NCBI GenBank assembly: GCA_034090805.1
Contig: JAXDRV010000094.1
Span: forward strand, 1 to 33,489
Direction of reading: 5' to 3'
Origin: Ornithomonoglobus_A sp034090805
GTDB taxonomy: Bacteria; Bacillota; Clostridia; UBA1381
Length of the DNA: 33,489 nucleotides
In this document: positions 1 to 7,488 of the stretch, in pieces
Layout of the letters: every line of letters starts with the position of its first letter
Position numbering within the stretch: position 1 is the stretch's first letter
The notes under the pieces: generated by a model
Database searches by the model: none
Told to the model about the DNA's origin: nothing
Seen by the model: only the letters and a program-made list of their open reading frames with translations
Position numbers and translations under genes: made by a program

Positions 1-136
1 TCCAGAAACCTGATGATGTTTCAAGGGTTATATGCCAAATTACAGCATAGCCAACAATTGATGAGCCAAAGAGAGATGTGTTTTGGCTTAATAAAAATAA
101 TACAGCAGAAATTTTCCAGTTTTTATTTAATTTCAT
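1..136 (-). CDS. MFS transporter, N-terminal fragment (runs off the window)
   Basis: Reading leftward from an ATG at 136, 45 codons stay open to the window edge. The peptide starts MKLNKNWKISAVLFLLSQNT and continues through an LFGSSIVGYAVIWHITLETSSG stretch. That is the typical first transmembrane helix and following loop of drug-efflux MFS proteins of the MFS_3 / macrolide-efflux (Mef-like) type. An AAAGGAT ribosome binding site sits just upstream of the ATG. Family knowledge predicts a 12-helix, proton-driven exporter in the cytoplasmic membrane; the substrate cannot be read from this fragment. A terminator-like hairpin lies about 40 nt before the start, and a transposase remnant lies further upstream. 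The family call is fairly safe and the substrate is open. Confidence 0.7.
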   Translation of the reverse strand, partial: MKLNKNWKISAVLFLLSQNTSLFGSSIVGYAVIWHITLETSSGFW

Positions 137-177
137 ATATAGATCCTTTCATCTTGATAAACACAAAGACAACAAAA

Positions 178-209
178 AAAGCGACACGCTAAAACGCAAC
201 TGTCACTTT
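178..209 (-). terminator. Intrinsic terminator, possibly an attenuator of the MFS gene
   Basis: On the minus strand AAAGTGACA pairs with TGTCGCTTT (one G-U pair) and is followed by a run of seven T. It lies between the transposase remnant (ends 328) and the MFS start (136). It could simply end transcription of the IS remnant. It could also attenuate the exporter, as seen in leaders of some macrolide-resistance genes. No convincing leader peptide was found. Confidence 0.6.
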
Positions 210-327
210 TATATCTATATATAAAAATAGTTGTGTCTATGTGTTCTAATTATTCACTAAGACTTCCCATACCGAAAATGGGGTTCGCACCTTGAAAATT
301 CAATATTTCAGCTAACAAAATAGTAGT

Positions 328-639
328 TTATGCCGCTGTAGCTACTGGATGGAGTGCTTTACGCAGATATTCCGGCAGTCTGGCTTCGAAGTCAGCAGTG
401 AACGCAGCAAGTTGTTCGTCACTCAGCTTCAAGATTTCCTGAAGGCTCGCCATTAAGGCATCCATCAGGATGCCGAGCGATTTGCAGAAAGTAATATCTG
501 CCATTTCATCGACGAGAAAAAAGAATAGTTCTCCAAGAGTTCGCTGGTCTTCATTCTGTCGTTGTTCCATTGCCAGTAACATATATCTGGCGAATACGAT
601 TGCAACATGAGCGGTCAGTGCATCATAAGATACCTTGAT
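328..639 (-). pseudogene. IS4-type DDE transposase, C-terminal remnant
   Basis: The open frame on the minus strand reads SYDALTAHVAIVFARYMLLA, then MEQRQNEDQRTLGELFFFLVDEM, and ends at a TAA at 328. The TAH.AIVF.RYM and N.D.RTLGELF pattern is what the extreme C-terminus of IS4-type DDE transposases looks like. The frame is closed by a TGA just upstream, at 640-642, and none of the catalytic core (DDE residues) is present. This is therefore a dead 3' piece of about 100 codons rather than a small gene. It lies next to another broken gene (the SLH remnant), which fits a spot of past transposition. Confidence 0.7.
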
Positions 640-706
640 TCATCTATATTTTACCTCCACAACTTCCGATTTATCCATGAATACATTATACCACAAAACA
701 GACATA

Positions 707-730
707 AAAGCAATCCTTTCGGACTGCTTT
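707..730 (-). terminator. Intrinsic terminator of the SLH remnant
   Basis: A 10-bp stem (AAAGCAGTCC / GGATTGCTTT on the minus strand, one G-U pair) closes a GAAA tetraloop and is followed by a short T-rich tail. It lies about 20 nt after the TAA of the SLH remnant, so it is probably that gene's original terminator. Confidence 0.65.
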
Positions 731-749
731 CTGCCTTTTGTACAAAGGA

Positions 750-1037
750 TTACTTCACCCAAACCTCGCTGTTTGCAGATGTTACAGCCTTATGGTCATT
801 GGCTGCTTCAGCTACATCAAAGAAATACTACATATTGCTGTCGGTTACATCGGTAAAGCGATTAAGCTTTGTGAAGTTGTCCTTTACATATTCCTTATCT
901 GCAACTCTGCCTGTTGCACGGTTTACAACTGTTACAACCTCCGCACGGGTAATGTCGTTATCACCATGGAATGAGCCGTCGCTGTAGCCATTGAGCCAGT
1001 CGATATTCTTTGCAAAGGCAATATCTGAAATTGTCAA
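750..1037 (-). pseudogene. SLH-domain surface protein, C-terminal remnant with internal stop
   Basis: The minus-strand frame reads ISDIAFAKNIDWLNGYSDGS, then GDNDITRAEVVTVVNRATGR, a classic SLH repeat (YSDG, ITRAE). It continues into a third SLH module (FTDVTDSNM). There an in-frame TAG at 828-830 sits where SLH proteins usually have Trp, so TGG to TAG is the likely mutation. The same frame then resumes (YFFDVAEAANDHKA...) to a TAA at 750. The 5' part of the gene is missing. SLH modules anchor proteins to secondary cell-wall polysaccharide, so this was the cell-wall end of a secreted protein. An inverted repeat (1026-1055) marks the upstream edge. Confidence 0.75.
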
Positions 1038-1055
1038 CTAATATTGACAATTTCA
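1026..1055. repeat. 12-bp inverted repeat at the edge of the SLH remnant
   Basis: TGAAATTGTCAA and TTGACAATTTCA are perfect reverse complements separated by 6 nt. There is no T-run on either side, so it is not a convincing terminator. It coincides with the point where SLH similarity stops, so it could be a rearrangement scar or the end of a mobile element. Confidence 0.6.
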
Positions 1056-1117
1056 AAGTTATATTTATTACCTACTTAAAAGTTATGGTAATGTTCTACA
1101 AAAATTCAAATATACTA

Positions 1118-1146
1118 TTTACTTAGATATTTTTTTGTGTTAAAAT
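1118..1146 (+). promoter_or_regulatory. Predicted sigma-A promoter of the structured leader
   Basis: TTTACT (1118-1123), a 17-nt spacer and TAAAAT (1141-1146) stand upstream of the structured leader and the membrane-protein gene. The boxes are imperfect but the spacing is ideal. Confidence 0.5.
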
Positions 1147-1194
1147 AGTCATATGTTTGATAGACGTTCTGTACGTTTGCTAATTTCAAAATTG

Positions 1195-1360
1195 CGTAAA
1201 ACCGGGCAATGTCGTATAATACGATGTCCGGCGGTTATGCGGATTTTACGAGTTTGTTGAATACGGGATAAAACAGCGAAAATGTGCGCCTAAGAGGCAG
1301 TCACGTGTTCGACTCACACAGATAAAAAGAATGGTAAAGACGGCCATTCTTTTTGTTTTA
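1195..1360 (+). ncRNA. Structured leader RNA ending in an intrinsic terminator
   Basis: Between the promoter and the membrane-protein gene lies about 170 nt with strong pairing potential. CGTAAAA-CCG (1195-1204) pairs with CGG-A-TTTTACG (1240-1250). It encloses a smaller hairpin around 1205-1229 with CGT/ACG at its tip. Further down, AAAAAGAATGG (1324-1334) pairs with CCATTCTTTTT (1344-1354), followed by GTTTT; this is a standard intrinsic terminator 63 nt before the ATG at 1418. Promoter, structured RNA, terminator and gene in that order is the layout of a riboswitch or attenuator. I do not recognise the fold as a named class. It could instead be an independent small RNA. A T-loop-like TTCGACT near 1303-1309 is not part of a foldable tRNA. 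Confidence 0.45.
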
Positions 1361-1417
1361 TCGTGGTAAATGGAATTAAATGTTAAATGTGTATTCAAGA
1401 CGAAAGAGGGAAGAAAA

Positions 1418-2218
1418 ATGGCTAAAAAGAAATTTGAGGGATTAAGGGTAAAAAAATCGAAAGGTGTCATAGCGGTGTATATAATATTGAATTTCATTGT
1501 TATTGCGACGCTTGTCGATCAGTTTCGAATAGGGAACTACCATAATGTTTTCATGTGTGTGCTTACGCTGATGCTGTTTAACATTCCGAATATAGTGGAC
1601 AGGAAGCTGAATATCACGCTGCCGACGGCTATGGAGGTTGTTATAATTCTGTTTATATTTGCTGCGGAGATTCTCGGCGAAATACGCAGCTTTTACACGA
1701 TGGTCAGCGGATGGGACACGATGCTGCATACTGTAAACGGCTTCCTTATGGCGGCTATCGGCTTTACCATGATAGACATTTTAAATAATCATCCGAGATT
1801 TCATATAAATATGTCGCCGTTTTTTGTATCGTTTGTATCGTTTTGCTTTTCGATGACGATAGGTGTTGTATGGGAATTTTTTGAGTTCGGAATGGACTAT
1901 TTTTTCTTGACCGATATGCAGAAGGATTTTTGGGTGACGTCATTTTCATCGGTGGCAATCAATCCGAGCGGACTTAATGAGCCGATCATGTTTAAGGATA
2001 TAACGGAGATGACAATAACAGGACTCAGAAACGGTGTGGAGGGAACATATTCGTATCCGGCATTTCTTGATCTCGGAGTCATAGATACGATGAAGGATCT
2101 GCTTGTGAACAGCATAGGTGCGCTTGTGTTCTCCGTAATTGGCTTTTTCTACATAAAAAACAGGGGGAAAAGCAAAATTGCAGGCAGGTTTATACCGCAG
2201 TTCAGAAAGGATAAATAA
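1418..2218 (+). CDS. Conserved integral membrane protein (YjdF/DUF2238-like)
   Basis: A 266-aa protein starting MAKKKFEGLRVKKSKG, with GAGGGA 7 to 12 nt before the ATG. An upstream in-frame ATG at 1370 lacks such a site and was rejected. About six hydrophobic segments are visible: residues ~15-35, 43-60, 68-85, ~100-120, ~135-160 and ~235-255. The GWDTMLHTVNGFLMAAIGF stretch and the VVWEFFEFGMDYFF segment resemble the DUF2238/YjdF group of small membrane proteins, whose function is not known. The gene stands alone between its leader and pckG and may be controlled by the structured leader. The family placement is by pattern only. Confidence 0.6.
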   Translation: MAKKKFEGLRVKKSKGVIAVYIILNFIVIATLVDQFRIGNYHNVFMCVLTLMLFNIPNIVDRKLNITLPTAMEVVIILFIFAAEILGEIRSFYTMVSGWDTMLHTVNGFLMAAIGFTMIDILNNHPRFHINMSPFFVSFVSFCFSMTIGVVWEFFEFGMDYFFLTDMQKDFWVTSFSSVAINPSGLNEPIMFKDITEMTITGLRNGVEGTYSYPAFLDLGVIDTMKDLLVNSIGALVFSVIGFFYIKNRGKSKIAGRFIPQFRKDK

Positions 2219-2347
2219 GCTATTCACATTTTGTTAAAAATTTTTGTGCAAAATAATTATAAAAACAAACTTAAATCGTCATTAATGTGAGTGAAACTAC
2301 AAAAATATATTTTTTTCAAAGAAATGGTTTTCTTTTTGGAGATAATA

Positions 2348-2356
2348 TGGTATAAT
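2348..2356 (+). promoter_or_regulatory. Extended -10 promoter for pckG
   Basis: TGGTATAAT is a perfect extended -10 element (TGn plus TATAAT) about 70 nt before the pckG start; no good -35 is visible. A GGGAGG ribosome binding site precedes the ATG at 2425. The 205-nt gap from 2219 is AT-rich and shows nothing else convincing. Confidence 0.6.
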
Positions 2357-2424
2357 ATAGACAGATATAGGATAAAGACAATGTTAAACTATTAACAAAT
2401 ATAAAATTATGGGAGGATATTACC

Positions 2425-4200
2425 ATGACAGAAAACAAGACAGTGCTTGCCTGGCTTGACGAAATGGTTGCCATGTGTCAGCCGGCAGAGGTAGTATGGA
2501 TTGACGGAAGTGAGGAGCAGCTTGAGGCTTTAAGAGCAGAGGCTGTTGCTACAGGTGAAATGATTAAGCTTAATCAGGAGAAGCTTCCCGGTTGCTACTA
2601 TCACAGAACAGCAGAGAACGACGTTGCTCGCGTAGAGGACAGAACCTTTATTTGTACTCCGACAAAGGAAGAGGCAGGTCCTATCAATAACTGGATGGAT
2701 CCCGCTGAGATGTATGCAAAGCTTAAGGCTCTTTATACCGGAGCTATGCAGGGAAGAACGATGTATGTTATTCCTTATTCAATGGGTCCTGTTGGCTCAC
2801 CTTTCTCAAAGATAGGTATTGAGCTTACAGACAGTATCTATGTTGTACTGAACATGGCTATAATGACAAGAATAGGCAAGAAGGTTATCGACCAGCTCGG
2901 TAATGACCCTGATTTTGTTAAGTGTCTGCACGCAAAGAAGGATGTAAATCCCGATGAGAGATATATCGTTCAGTTCCCGCAGGATTCGACAATTTGGTCA
3001 ATCAACTCGGCATACGGCGGTAACGTATTGCTCGGAAAGAAGTGCTTCGCATTGAGAATTGCTTCATACCTCGGTATGAAGGAAGGCTGGATGGCTGAGC
3101 ATATGCTTATATTAGGTCTTGAAAATCCGCAGGGAGAGGTTAAGTACATTTGTGCGGCATTCCCGTCAGCTTGCGGTAAGACAAACCTTGCAATGCTTAT
3201 TCCTCCTGAGTATCTTAAGGAGCAGGGCTACAAGGTTTGGACAGTAGGCGATGATATTTCGTGGTTAAGACAGGGCCCCGACGGCAGACTTTATGCTATC
3301 AACCCCGAGGCAGGCTTCTTCGGTGTTGCACCCGGTACATCGGTTAAGACAAACTTCAATGCGCTTGAATCGACAAAGAAGAACACAATATTCACAAACG
3401 TTGCAATCAATAACGACGATATGACAGTTTGGTGGGAAGGTCTTGACAAGAATCCTCCCGTTAATGCAACAGAGTGGAAGGGCGCTCAGGTAAACGGTGT
3501 TGAATATACAGAGGCAGGCAACAAGCTTGCTCACCCCAACTCAAGATTTACGGCTCCGGCTGTAAACTGCCCCTGCATCTCGAAAGAATTTGAGAATCCC
3601 GCAGGCGTACCTGTAGAAGCTATTGTATTCGGCGGCAGACGTGCAAAGTGCGCTCCGTTGGTATATCAGTCAAGAGATTGGACTCACGGTACATTTGTAG
3701 GTGCTACAATGGCATCGGAAACAACAGCAGCGGCAGCAGGTGCTGTAGGTGTTGTAAGACGTGACCCGATGGCTATGAAGCCGTTTGTAGGCTATAACAT
3801 GGCAACATATTGGAACCACTGGTTAGACATGGGTAAGAAGCTCGGCGATAAGGCTCCGAAAATCTTCCACGTTAACTGGTTCAGAAAGGACGACGACGGC
3901 AACTTCATGTGGCCGGGATTTGGCGACAATATGCGTGTGCTTCTGTGGATTCTTGACAGATGTGCAGGTAAGGTAGACGCTGATGAGTGCGCTATCGGAT
4001 ATGTTCCCAAGGCTGAGGACATTGATATTAAGGATCTTGATATGACCGTTGAAGATGTTAAGGCTCTCCTTACAATCGATAAGGACGTATGGCTTGAGGA
4101 TGTTGAAAATATTAAAGAATATTTCGCACAGTTCGGCGATATGCTTCCGAAGGAAATGGCAGACGAGCTTGAAAAGCTTGAAGCAAATCTTAAAAAGTAA
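2425..4200 (+). CDS. pckG: Phosphoenolpyruvate carboxykinase (GTP)
   Basis: This 591-aa protein is a full-length GTP-dependent PEP carboxykinase (EC 4.1.1.32), which interconverts oxaloacetate plus GTP with PEP, CO2 and GDP. Visible family landmarks are the ARVEDRTF segment (about 68-75), GPINNW (85-90), the kinase-1a P-loop FPSACGKTN (246-254) with reactive Cys250, and the kinase-2 motif VGDDISW (274-280). In anaerobes the enzyme may run either toward gluconeogenesis or, with CO2 fixation, toward oxaloacetate; the sequence does not say which. It is monocistronic, with its own extended -10 promoter and a perfect terminator directly after the stop codon. No anomalies were seen. Confidence 0.97.
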   Translation: MTENKTVLAWLDEMVAMCQPAEVVWIDGSEEQLEALRAEAVATGEMIKLNQEKLPGCYYHRTAENDVARVEDRTFICTPTKEEAGPINNWMDPAEMYAKLKALYTGAMQGRTMYVIPYSMGPVGSPFSKIGIELTDSIYVVLNMAIMTRIGKKVIDQLGNDPDFVKCLHAKKDVNPDERYIVQFPQDSTIWSINSAYGGNVLLGKKCFALRIASYLGMKEGWMAEHMLILGLENPQGEVKYICAAFPSACGKTNLAMLIPPEYLKEQGYKVWTVGDDISWLRQGPDGRLYAINPEAGFFGVAPGTSVKTNFNALESTKKNTIFTNVAINNDDMTVWWEGLDKNPPVNATEWKGAQVNGVEYTEAGNKLAHPNSRFTAPAVNCPCISKEFENPAGVPVEAIVFGGRRAKCAPLVYQSRDWTHGTFVGATMASETTAAAAGAVGVVRRDPMAMKPFVGYNMATYWNHWLDMGKKLGDKAPKIFHVNWFRKDDDGNFMWPGFGDNMRVLLWILDRCAGKVDADECAIGYVPKAEDIDIKDLDMTVEDVKALLTIDKDVWLEDVENIKEYFAQFGDMLPKEMADELEKLEANLKK

Positions 4201-4206
4201 TAAATC

Positions 4207-4234
4207 AAAAAGCACGCTTCGGCGTGCTTTTTTT
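4207..4234 (+). terminator. Intrinsic terminator of pckG
   Basis: AAAAAGCACGC / GCGTGCTTTTT with a TTCG tetraloop and a T-tract, starting 6 nt after the pckG stop codon. Confidence 0.95.
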
Positions 4235-4299
4235 GACTCCTCAACAGATAAAAAGCTTTTGGAAAAGCTGTGACAAAATGATTCTCAAACAGCAGAATA

Positions 4300-4350
4300 A
4301 AAAAACTCTTGAAATCAACCCTTTTTACAGGTCACATTCAAGAGTTTTTA
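4300..4350 (-). terminator. Terminator of the Wzz/kinase/lipoprotein operon
   Basis: AAAAACTCTTGAA and TTCAAGAGTTTTT form a 13-bp stem around a loop of about 24 nt. On the minus strand it ends in a run of seven T and lies 39 nt after the lipoprotein stop. It has T-tracts in both directions, so it may also act as a plus-strand back-up for pckG. Confidence 0.8.
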
Positions 4351-4388
4351 TACAATGTTTTTCGGGAAACTATGTTGTCACAGTCCCT

Positions 4389-5480
4389 TTATTGAAACTC
4401 ATACATACCGTTGCTCGGCTCTGTTTCAACCGGGTCATCAAGACCGAATACCGGCTCATACGGCTCCTCTGTAGGTGCGGGAGTATATGGGGTAGGTGTA
4501 GTAGGTCTTTGCGTAATAACCGGCTGTTGAGTTGGCTGCTGTGTCGGCCTTTGAGTCGGCCTTTGAGTCGGTCTTTGAGTCGGAATAGGAGTCGACGGTA
4601 TTCTTGTGGCGGGCGGTATGGTTGGTGCCGGTGTCGGCATCGGCGTTGATGTCGGCATGATCGTCGGTGACGGCGAAGGTGTTGCCGGCTCAAGCTGACG
4701 GAGCAGCTTTTCACGCTCGTCCTCGGTTATGTTTTCAAGCGACATAAGAAGCTTCTTTGCAAGGAAGGTATTCAGTGTCGAAATCTTTCTCGAATACTTG
4801 TCGGGAACACCTCCGTACACCTCGTTAAGCGCTGATATGATTATGTTATTTTCGTTTACGTACACTCTGAAATCCTTGTCCACCGAAGCGTTTTCTTCAA
4901 TGCGGGCAAGAGCGGCGTCAAATACCTCCTCCGATTGTTCCCTCAGGAATGTAAAGGCAAGTATGTTTGAACGCTCGTAATATTCAACGAGAATCTTTAG
5001 CAGAGTATCCTGCGGGTTATCTCCGTTTTCATATTCCGCATATATATCGTAAAAATCAAGAACGTCCTTGTGGGTTTTTACAACGTATGCATCGGGATTG
5101 TTGCAATCATCAATATCCTGCAAAAGACGGTATATATTGATCGCATACGCAACCTCAATATCGGTGTCTATTGTTTTGCGCTTTTCCGTACACATATATG
5201 CAATCTTGTCCGGCTTTCTTTTGCCGTCCTCAAACTGCTTGTAATACGTTTTTGTGTATGCGTCATAATACATCAAACAAGCGTTAAGCTGCTGCTCGTA
5301 AACAAGGTCGTCTATTTCTGCGAGCGAGTCGTAGCTGGCATTTTCAGATACCTTGGGCAGAGTGTTTTGAATCGTAACCTCATCGAGAGAAACTGTAATA
5401 TCGTCATAATTTGCGCAACCTGTAAGCGTTGATGCCAGCAGGGCGCAGCATATTGCATATACGGATATTTTCTTTTTCAA
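4389..5480 (-). CDS. Lipoprotein with Pro/Thr/Gln-rich C-terminal tail
   Basis: A 363-aa protein with a clear lipoprotein signal: MKKK, a hydrophobic stretch and the lipobox LTGC with Cys22. It should be lipid-anchored on the outer face of the membrane. Residues ~25-265 are a soluble, charged, helix-rich region I do not recognise. Residues ~266-345 are a low-complexity tail of PTP, PTQRPTQRPTQRP and PTQQPTQQP units, of the kind that spans or sticks to the cell wall. It is the last gene of an operon after the Wzz-like protein and the tyrosine kinase, with only 6 nt between it and the kinase gene. That context suggests a role at the cell-surface polysaccharide machinery. The exact function is unknown. 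Confidence 0.8.
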   Translation of the reverse strand: MKKKISVYAICCALLASTLTGCANYDDITVSLDEVTIQNTLPKVSENASYDSLAEIDDLVYEQQLNACLMYYDAYTKTYYKQFEDGKRKPDKIAYMCTEKRKTIDTDIEVAYAINIYRLLQDIDDCNNPDAYVVKTHKDVLDFYDIYAEYENGDNPQDTLLKILVEYYERSNILAFTFLREQSEEVFDAALARIEENASVDKDFRVYVNENNIIISALNEVYGGVPDKYSRKISTLNTFLAKKLLMSLENITEDEREKLLRQLEPATPSPSPTIMPTSTPMPTPAPTIPPATRIPSTPIPTQRPTQRPTQRPTQQPTQQPVITQRPTTPTPYTPAPTEEPYEPVFGLDDPVETEPSNGMYEFQ

Positions 5481-5486
5481 GCTGCT

Positions 5487-6527
5487 CTACTCCTTCTTTT
5501 CAGTATCATTGTTTTCGGCGCTCATGTCCCTGAGAGTATCCGGCATTGAATCCGGCTCGTAAAGCTGAACCTCCGAATCGGCAGTATCGCCGCCGAGAGT
5601 GGTATCTATGTCGCTGTCGGGCTTGTCACCGTAATTATACGAATAATTCTTGCCATAGCTGTAATTATAATTGTAGTTGTAGCCGTAGCGGTAACCGTAT
5701 CTGTAGCCGTATTTATACCCGTATTTGTAGCCGTACTTGTAACCGTAGCGTCTGCCGTAGGATTTGCGGTATGAGCCGTAATTTGCCGAGGCGGGGTCTA
5801 TATCGTTTACGAAGAAACCAAGCACCTTTGCCTTTGCTATCTTTAAAAGATTTAATGCGTGCTCAACGCTCTCGTGATTTGTAAAGCCCTCACGGACAAC
5901 GAGCACTATACCGCTTGTGCTTGTTGAAAGAGCAACCGCATCGGTAACGACCGTTACGGGCGGTGTATCTATAAATATGTAGTCATACTGCGTTTTTAAT
6001 GTGTTAAGCAGATTGCTCATTGCGTCCGATGCAAGAAGCTCTGCCGGGTTGGGAGGGATTGAACCTGCTGTGAGGCAGTCCAAACCGTCCCGCACATCAC
6101 GGTATACGACTTCTTCAAAGGTTTTCTGATTTGACAGAATTGTGGATAGACCGTTCGTTTTAACAACTCCGAGATACTGGTGTATTCTCGGCTTACGCAG
6201 GTCACCGTCTATAATTATAACCTTAGCGCCGGTCTGAGCGAAGGTTATGGCAAGATTAAGGCCTGATGTTGTTTTACCCTCTCCGGCATTGGGACTTGTG
6301 AGGGCGATTACCTTGCACTCGTCATTGCCCGAACCTGAAACGGAGAAGATTATGTTTGTTCTTGCTGTTTTATATGCCTCACGAATAACGAAAGGTGTGT
6401 TTTTATTGAGAATGGCCATCTGGTTACGCTTGAGCGAAACTTGTTTCCATTCCTGTTTTGTCATTTTTCTGCCGAACAGACCGCTGCTTTTTGGCAGATT
6501 GTTATTGTTGTTATTATTTTCAGCCAT
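5487..6527 (-). CDS. CpsD/CapB-type bacterial tyrosine kinase with Tyr-repeat tail
   Basis: A 346-aa cytoplasmic BY-kinase, the ATPase partner of the upstream Wzz-like membrane protein. It carries Walker A (SPNAGEGKTT, 78-87), Walker A' (IIIDGDLRKP, 104-113) and Walker B (YIFIDTPP, 183-190). In this family, autophosphorylation of a C-terminal Tyr cluster tunes the length and amount of capsule or exopolysaccharide. The cluster here is extreme: 22 tyrosines within residues 250-299, mostly strictly alternating (YGYKYGYKYG and related units). After it comes a roughly 46-residue acidic end. The N-terminus has a run of seven Asn. AAGGAG lies 7 nt before the ATG. It sits 11 nt after the Wzz gene and 6 nt before the lipoprotein gene, so it is clearly co-transcribed. 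Confidence 0.92.
   Translation of the reverse strand: MAENNNNNNNLPKSSGLFGRKMTKQEWKQVSLKRNQMAILNKNTPFVIREAYKTARTNIIFSVSGSGNDECKVIALTSPNAGEGKTTSGLNLAITFAQTGAKVIIIDGDLRKPRIHQYLGVVKTNGLSTILSNQKTFEEVVYRDVRDGLDCLTAGSIPPNPAELLASDAMSNLLNTLKTQYDYIFIDTPPVTVVTDAVALSTSTSGIVLVVREGFTNHESVEHALNLLKIAKAKVLGFFVNDIDPASANYGSYRKSYGRRYGYKYGYKYGYKYGYRYGYRYGYNYNYNYSYGKNYSYNYGDKPDSDIDTTLGGDTADSEVQLYEPDSMPDTLRDMSAENNDTEKKE
5631..5780 (-). repeat. Tandem Tyr-rich coding repeat in the kinase
   Basis: The DNA for residues 250-299 of the kinase is a short-period repeat of TAC/TAT-GGC/GGT-type codons with Lys, Arg or Asn codons in between. Such a tract can change in length by slippage, which would alter the number of phosphorylatable tyrosines. 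Confidence 0.85.
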
Positions 6528-6538
6528 GTCAGTACTCC

Positions 6539-7282
6539 TTATACGTCTATCAGGTTCGGAATTTCACCCAAAATGGGCAGACCATATCTGTTTGTAAGTT
6601 CCTCGGAGCTCTTAACACGTGTATCAAACAGGTTGATAAGGAATATAATAAGCATAGCCAAAGCAGCTCCTGCAATGAAGCCTATTATGCCTCGCTTGAA
6701 AGCGCTGTCCGATATTGCCGAGGTTGCCTCCTTGGGATATTCAATCACCTTAACCGAACCGCCCTCGAATACACGTGAAATTCTCGAAGGAGCATTTCTG
6801 ATTATGCTCTTTGTGATAAGATACGCATCGTGGGGATCGGCGGTTTTAACATCGATTGTGATAAGGTTTGTTTCCTCAATGGCAGTATATGTTGTCATCT
6901 TCAATATAGACGACGCACTGTACTTGTTATCGATGTCATCGCTTACTTCCTCAAGGAACGGAGTACTTTTCAATACCTCTATGTACGTCGGCAGAAGGGT
7001 TATCGCACTTTGCAGACCGGCGGTGTTTACGTCGTCTGTTTTTGATTCCTTCTGAGTGTCGATGTAGAGTGTTCCGGATGACTTGTATTGCGGTATTGAT
7101 GTGATTTTTGAATAGGCGTACGTTCCGCCTCCCACAAGAATCGCAAGGACTGCAATCAGCCACCAGAATGTAAGCATCATGTTGATGATGTCGATAATAG
7201 AGAGCTGCGTTTCGGTACCGCCGCTTTCCGCAGCGGCCTGCTTAATGGCGGCAGGACTCAGATTAGCTTTGTTTTCATCCAT
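6539..7282 (-). CDS. Wzz/CpsC-type chain-length determinant protein
   Basis: A 247-aa polysaccharide copolymerase. It has a cytoplasmic N-terminus, TM1 (WWLIAVLAILVGGGTYAYS), an extracytoplasmic domain of roughly 120 residues with heptad-like helices, and TM2 (GIIGFIAGAALAMLIIFLINLF), followed by a short cytoplasmic tail ending SSEELTNRYGLPILGEIPN. That tail is the typical docking end for the BY-kinase encoded next. The start is set at the ATG at 7282 because GGAGG lies 11 nt before it; an in-frame ATG at 7300 overlaps that ribosome binding site. It is the first gene of the minus-strand operon driven by the consensus promoter at 7326-7354. No glycosyltransferases or Wzy are in the window, so polymer synthesis must be encoded elsewhere. 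Confidence 0.9.
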   Translation of the reverse strand: MDENKANLSPAAIKQAAAESGGTETQLSIIDIINMMLTFWWLIAVLAILVGGGTYAYSKITSIPQYKSSGTLYIDTQKESKTDDVNTAGLQSAITLLPTYIEVLKSTPFLEEVSDDIDNKYSASSILKMTTYTAIEETNLITIDVKTADPHDAYLITKSIIRNAPSRISRVFEGGSVKVIEYPKEATSAISDSAFKRGIIGFIAGAALAMLIIFLINLFDTRVKSSEELTNRYGLPILGEIPNLIDV

Positions 7283-7325
7283 TATAACTAATACCTCCAA
7301 ATGGGTTTATTTCACGAATATTATC

Positions 7326-7354
7326 ATTATAGCACAAAAAAATCCGCTTGTCAA
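7326..7354 (-). promoter_or_regulatory. Consensus sigma-A promoter of the Wzz operon
   Basis: On the minus strand TTGACA, a 17-nt spacer and TATAAT are a perfect consensus, about 45 nt before the Wzz-like start. Confidence 0.92.
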
Positions 7355-7430
7355 TCTCAATCAAAGAGAATTAGAGAACGTTTTTGATGTAATTTTGAGT
7401 AAATATGACATAATCTGCGTATGATATTAA

Positions 7431-7460
7431 TTGACAAACGTATGATTTATGTGTTATAAT
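7431..7460 (+). promoter_or_regulatory. Sigma-A promoter of the exporter operon
   Basis: TTGACA (7431-7436), an 18-nt spacer and TATAAT (7455-7460) stand just before the GGAGGT and GTG start of the next gene. It is divergent from the promoter at 7326-7354, with about 75 nt between the two -35 boxes. Confidence 0.9.
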
Positions 7461-7488
7461 GTTCTGAGAAACGGAGGTGTCCGCAGCG

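Noticed and set aside
635..987. Plus-strand reading frames over the SLH remnant
   Set aside because: The minus strand shows clear SLH protein similarity in this stretch; the plus-strand frames are low-complexity shadows.
1290..1320. tRNA-like 3' part (TTCGACT loop) before the terminator at 1324
   Set aside because: Only three pairs of the T-stem form and no acceptor, D-arm or anticodon arm can be built around it.
4370..4714. Arg/His-rich reading frames opposite the lipoprotein tail
   Set aside because: They mirror the Pro/Thr/Gln-rich codons of the real gene and have no start signals.
5631..5780. CRISPR-like periodic DNA
   Set aside because: The periodicity is codon-level repeat inside the kinase gene; there are no spacers and the frame is open and Tyr-rich.
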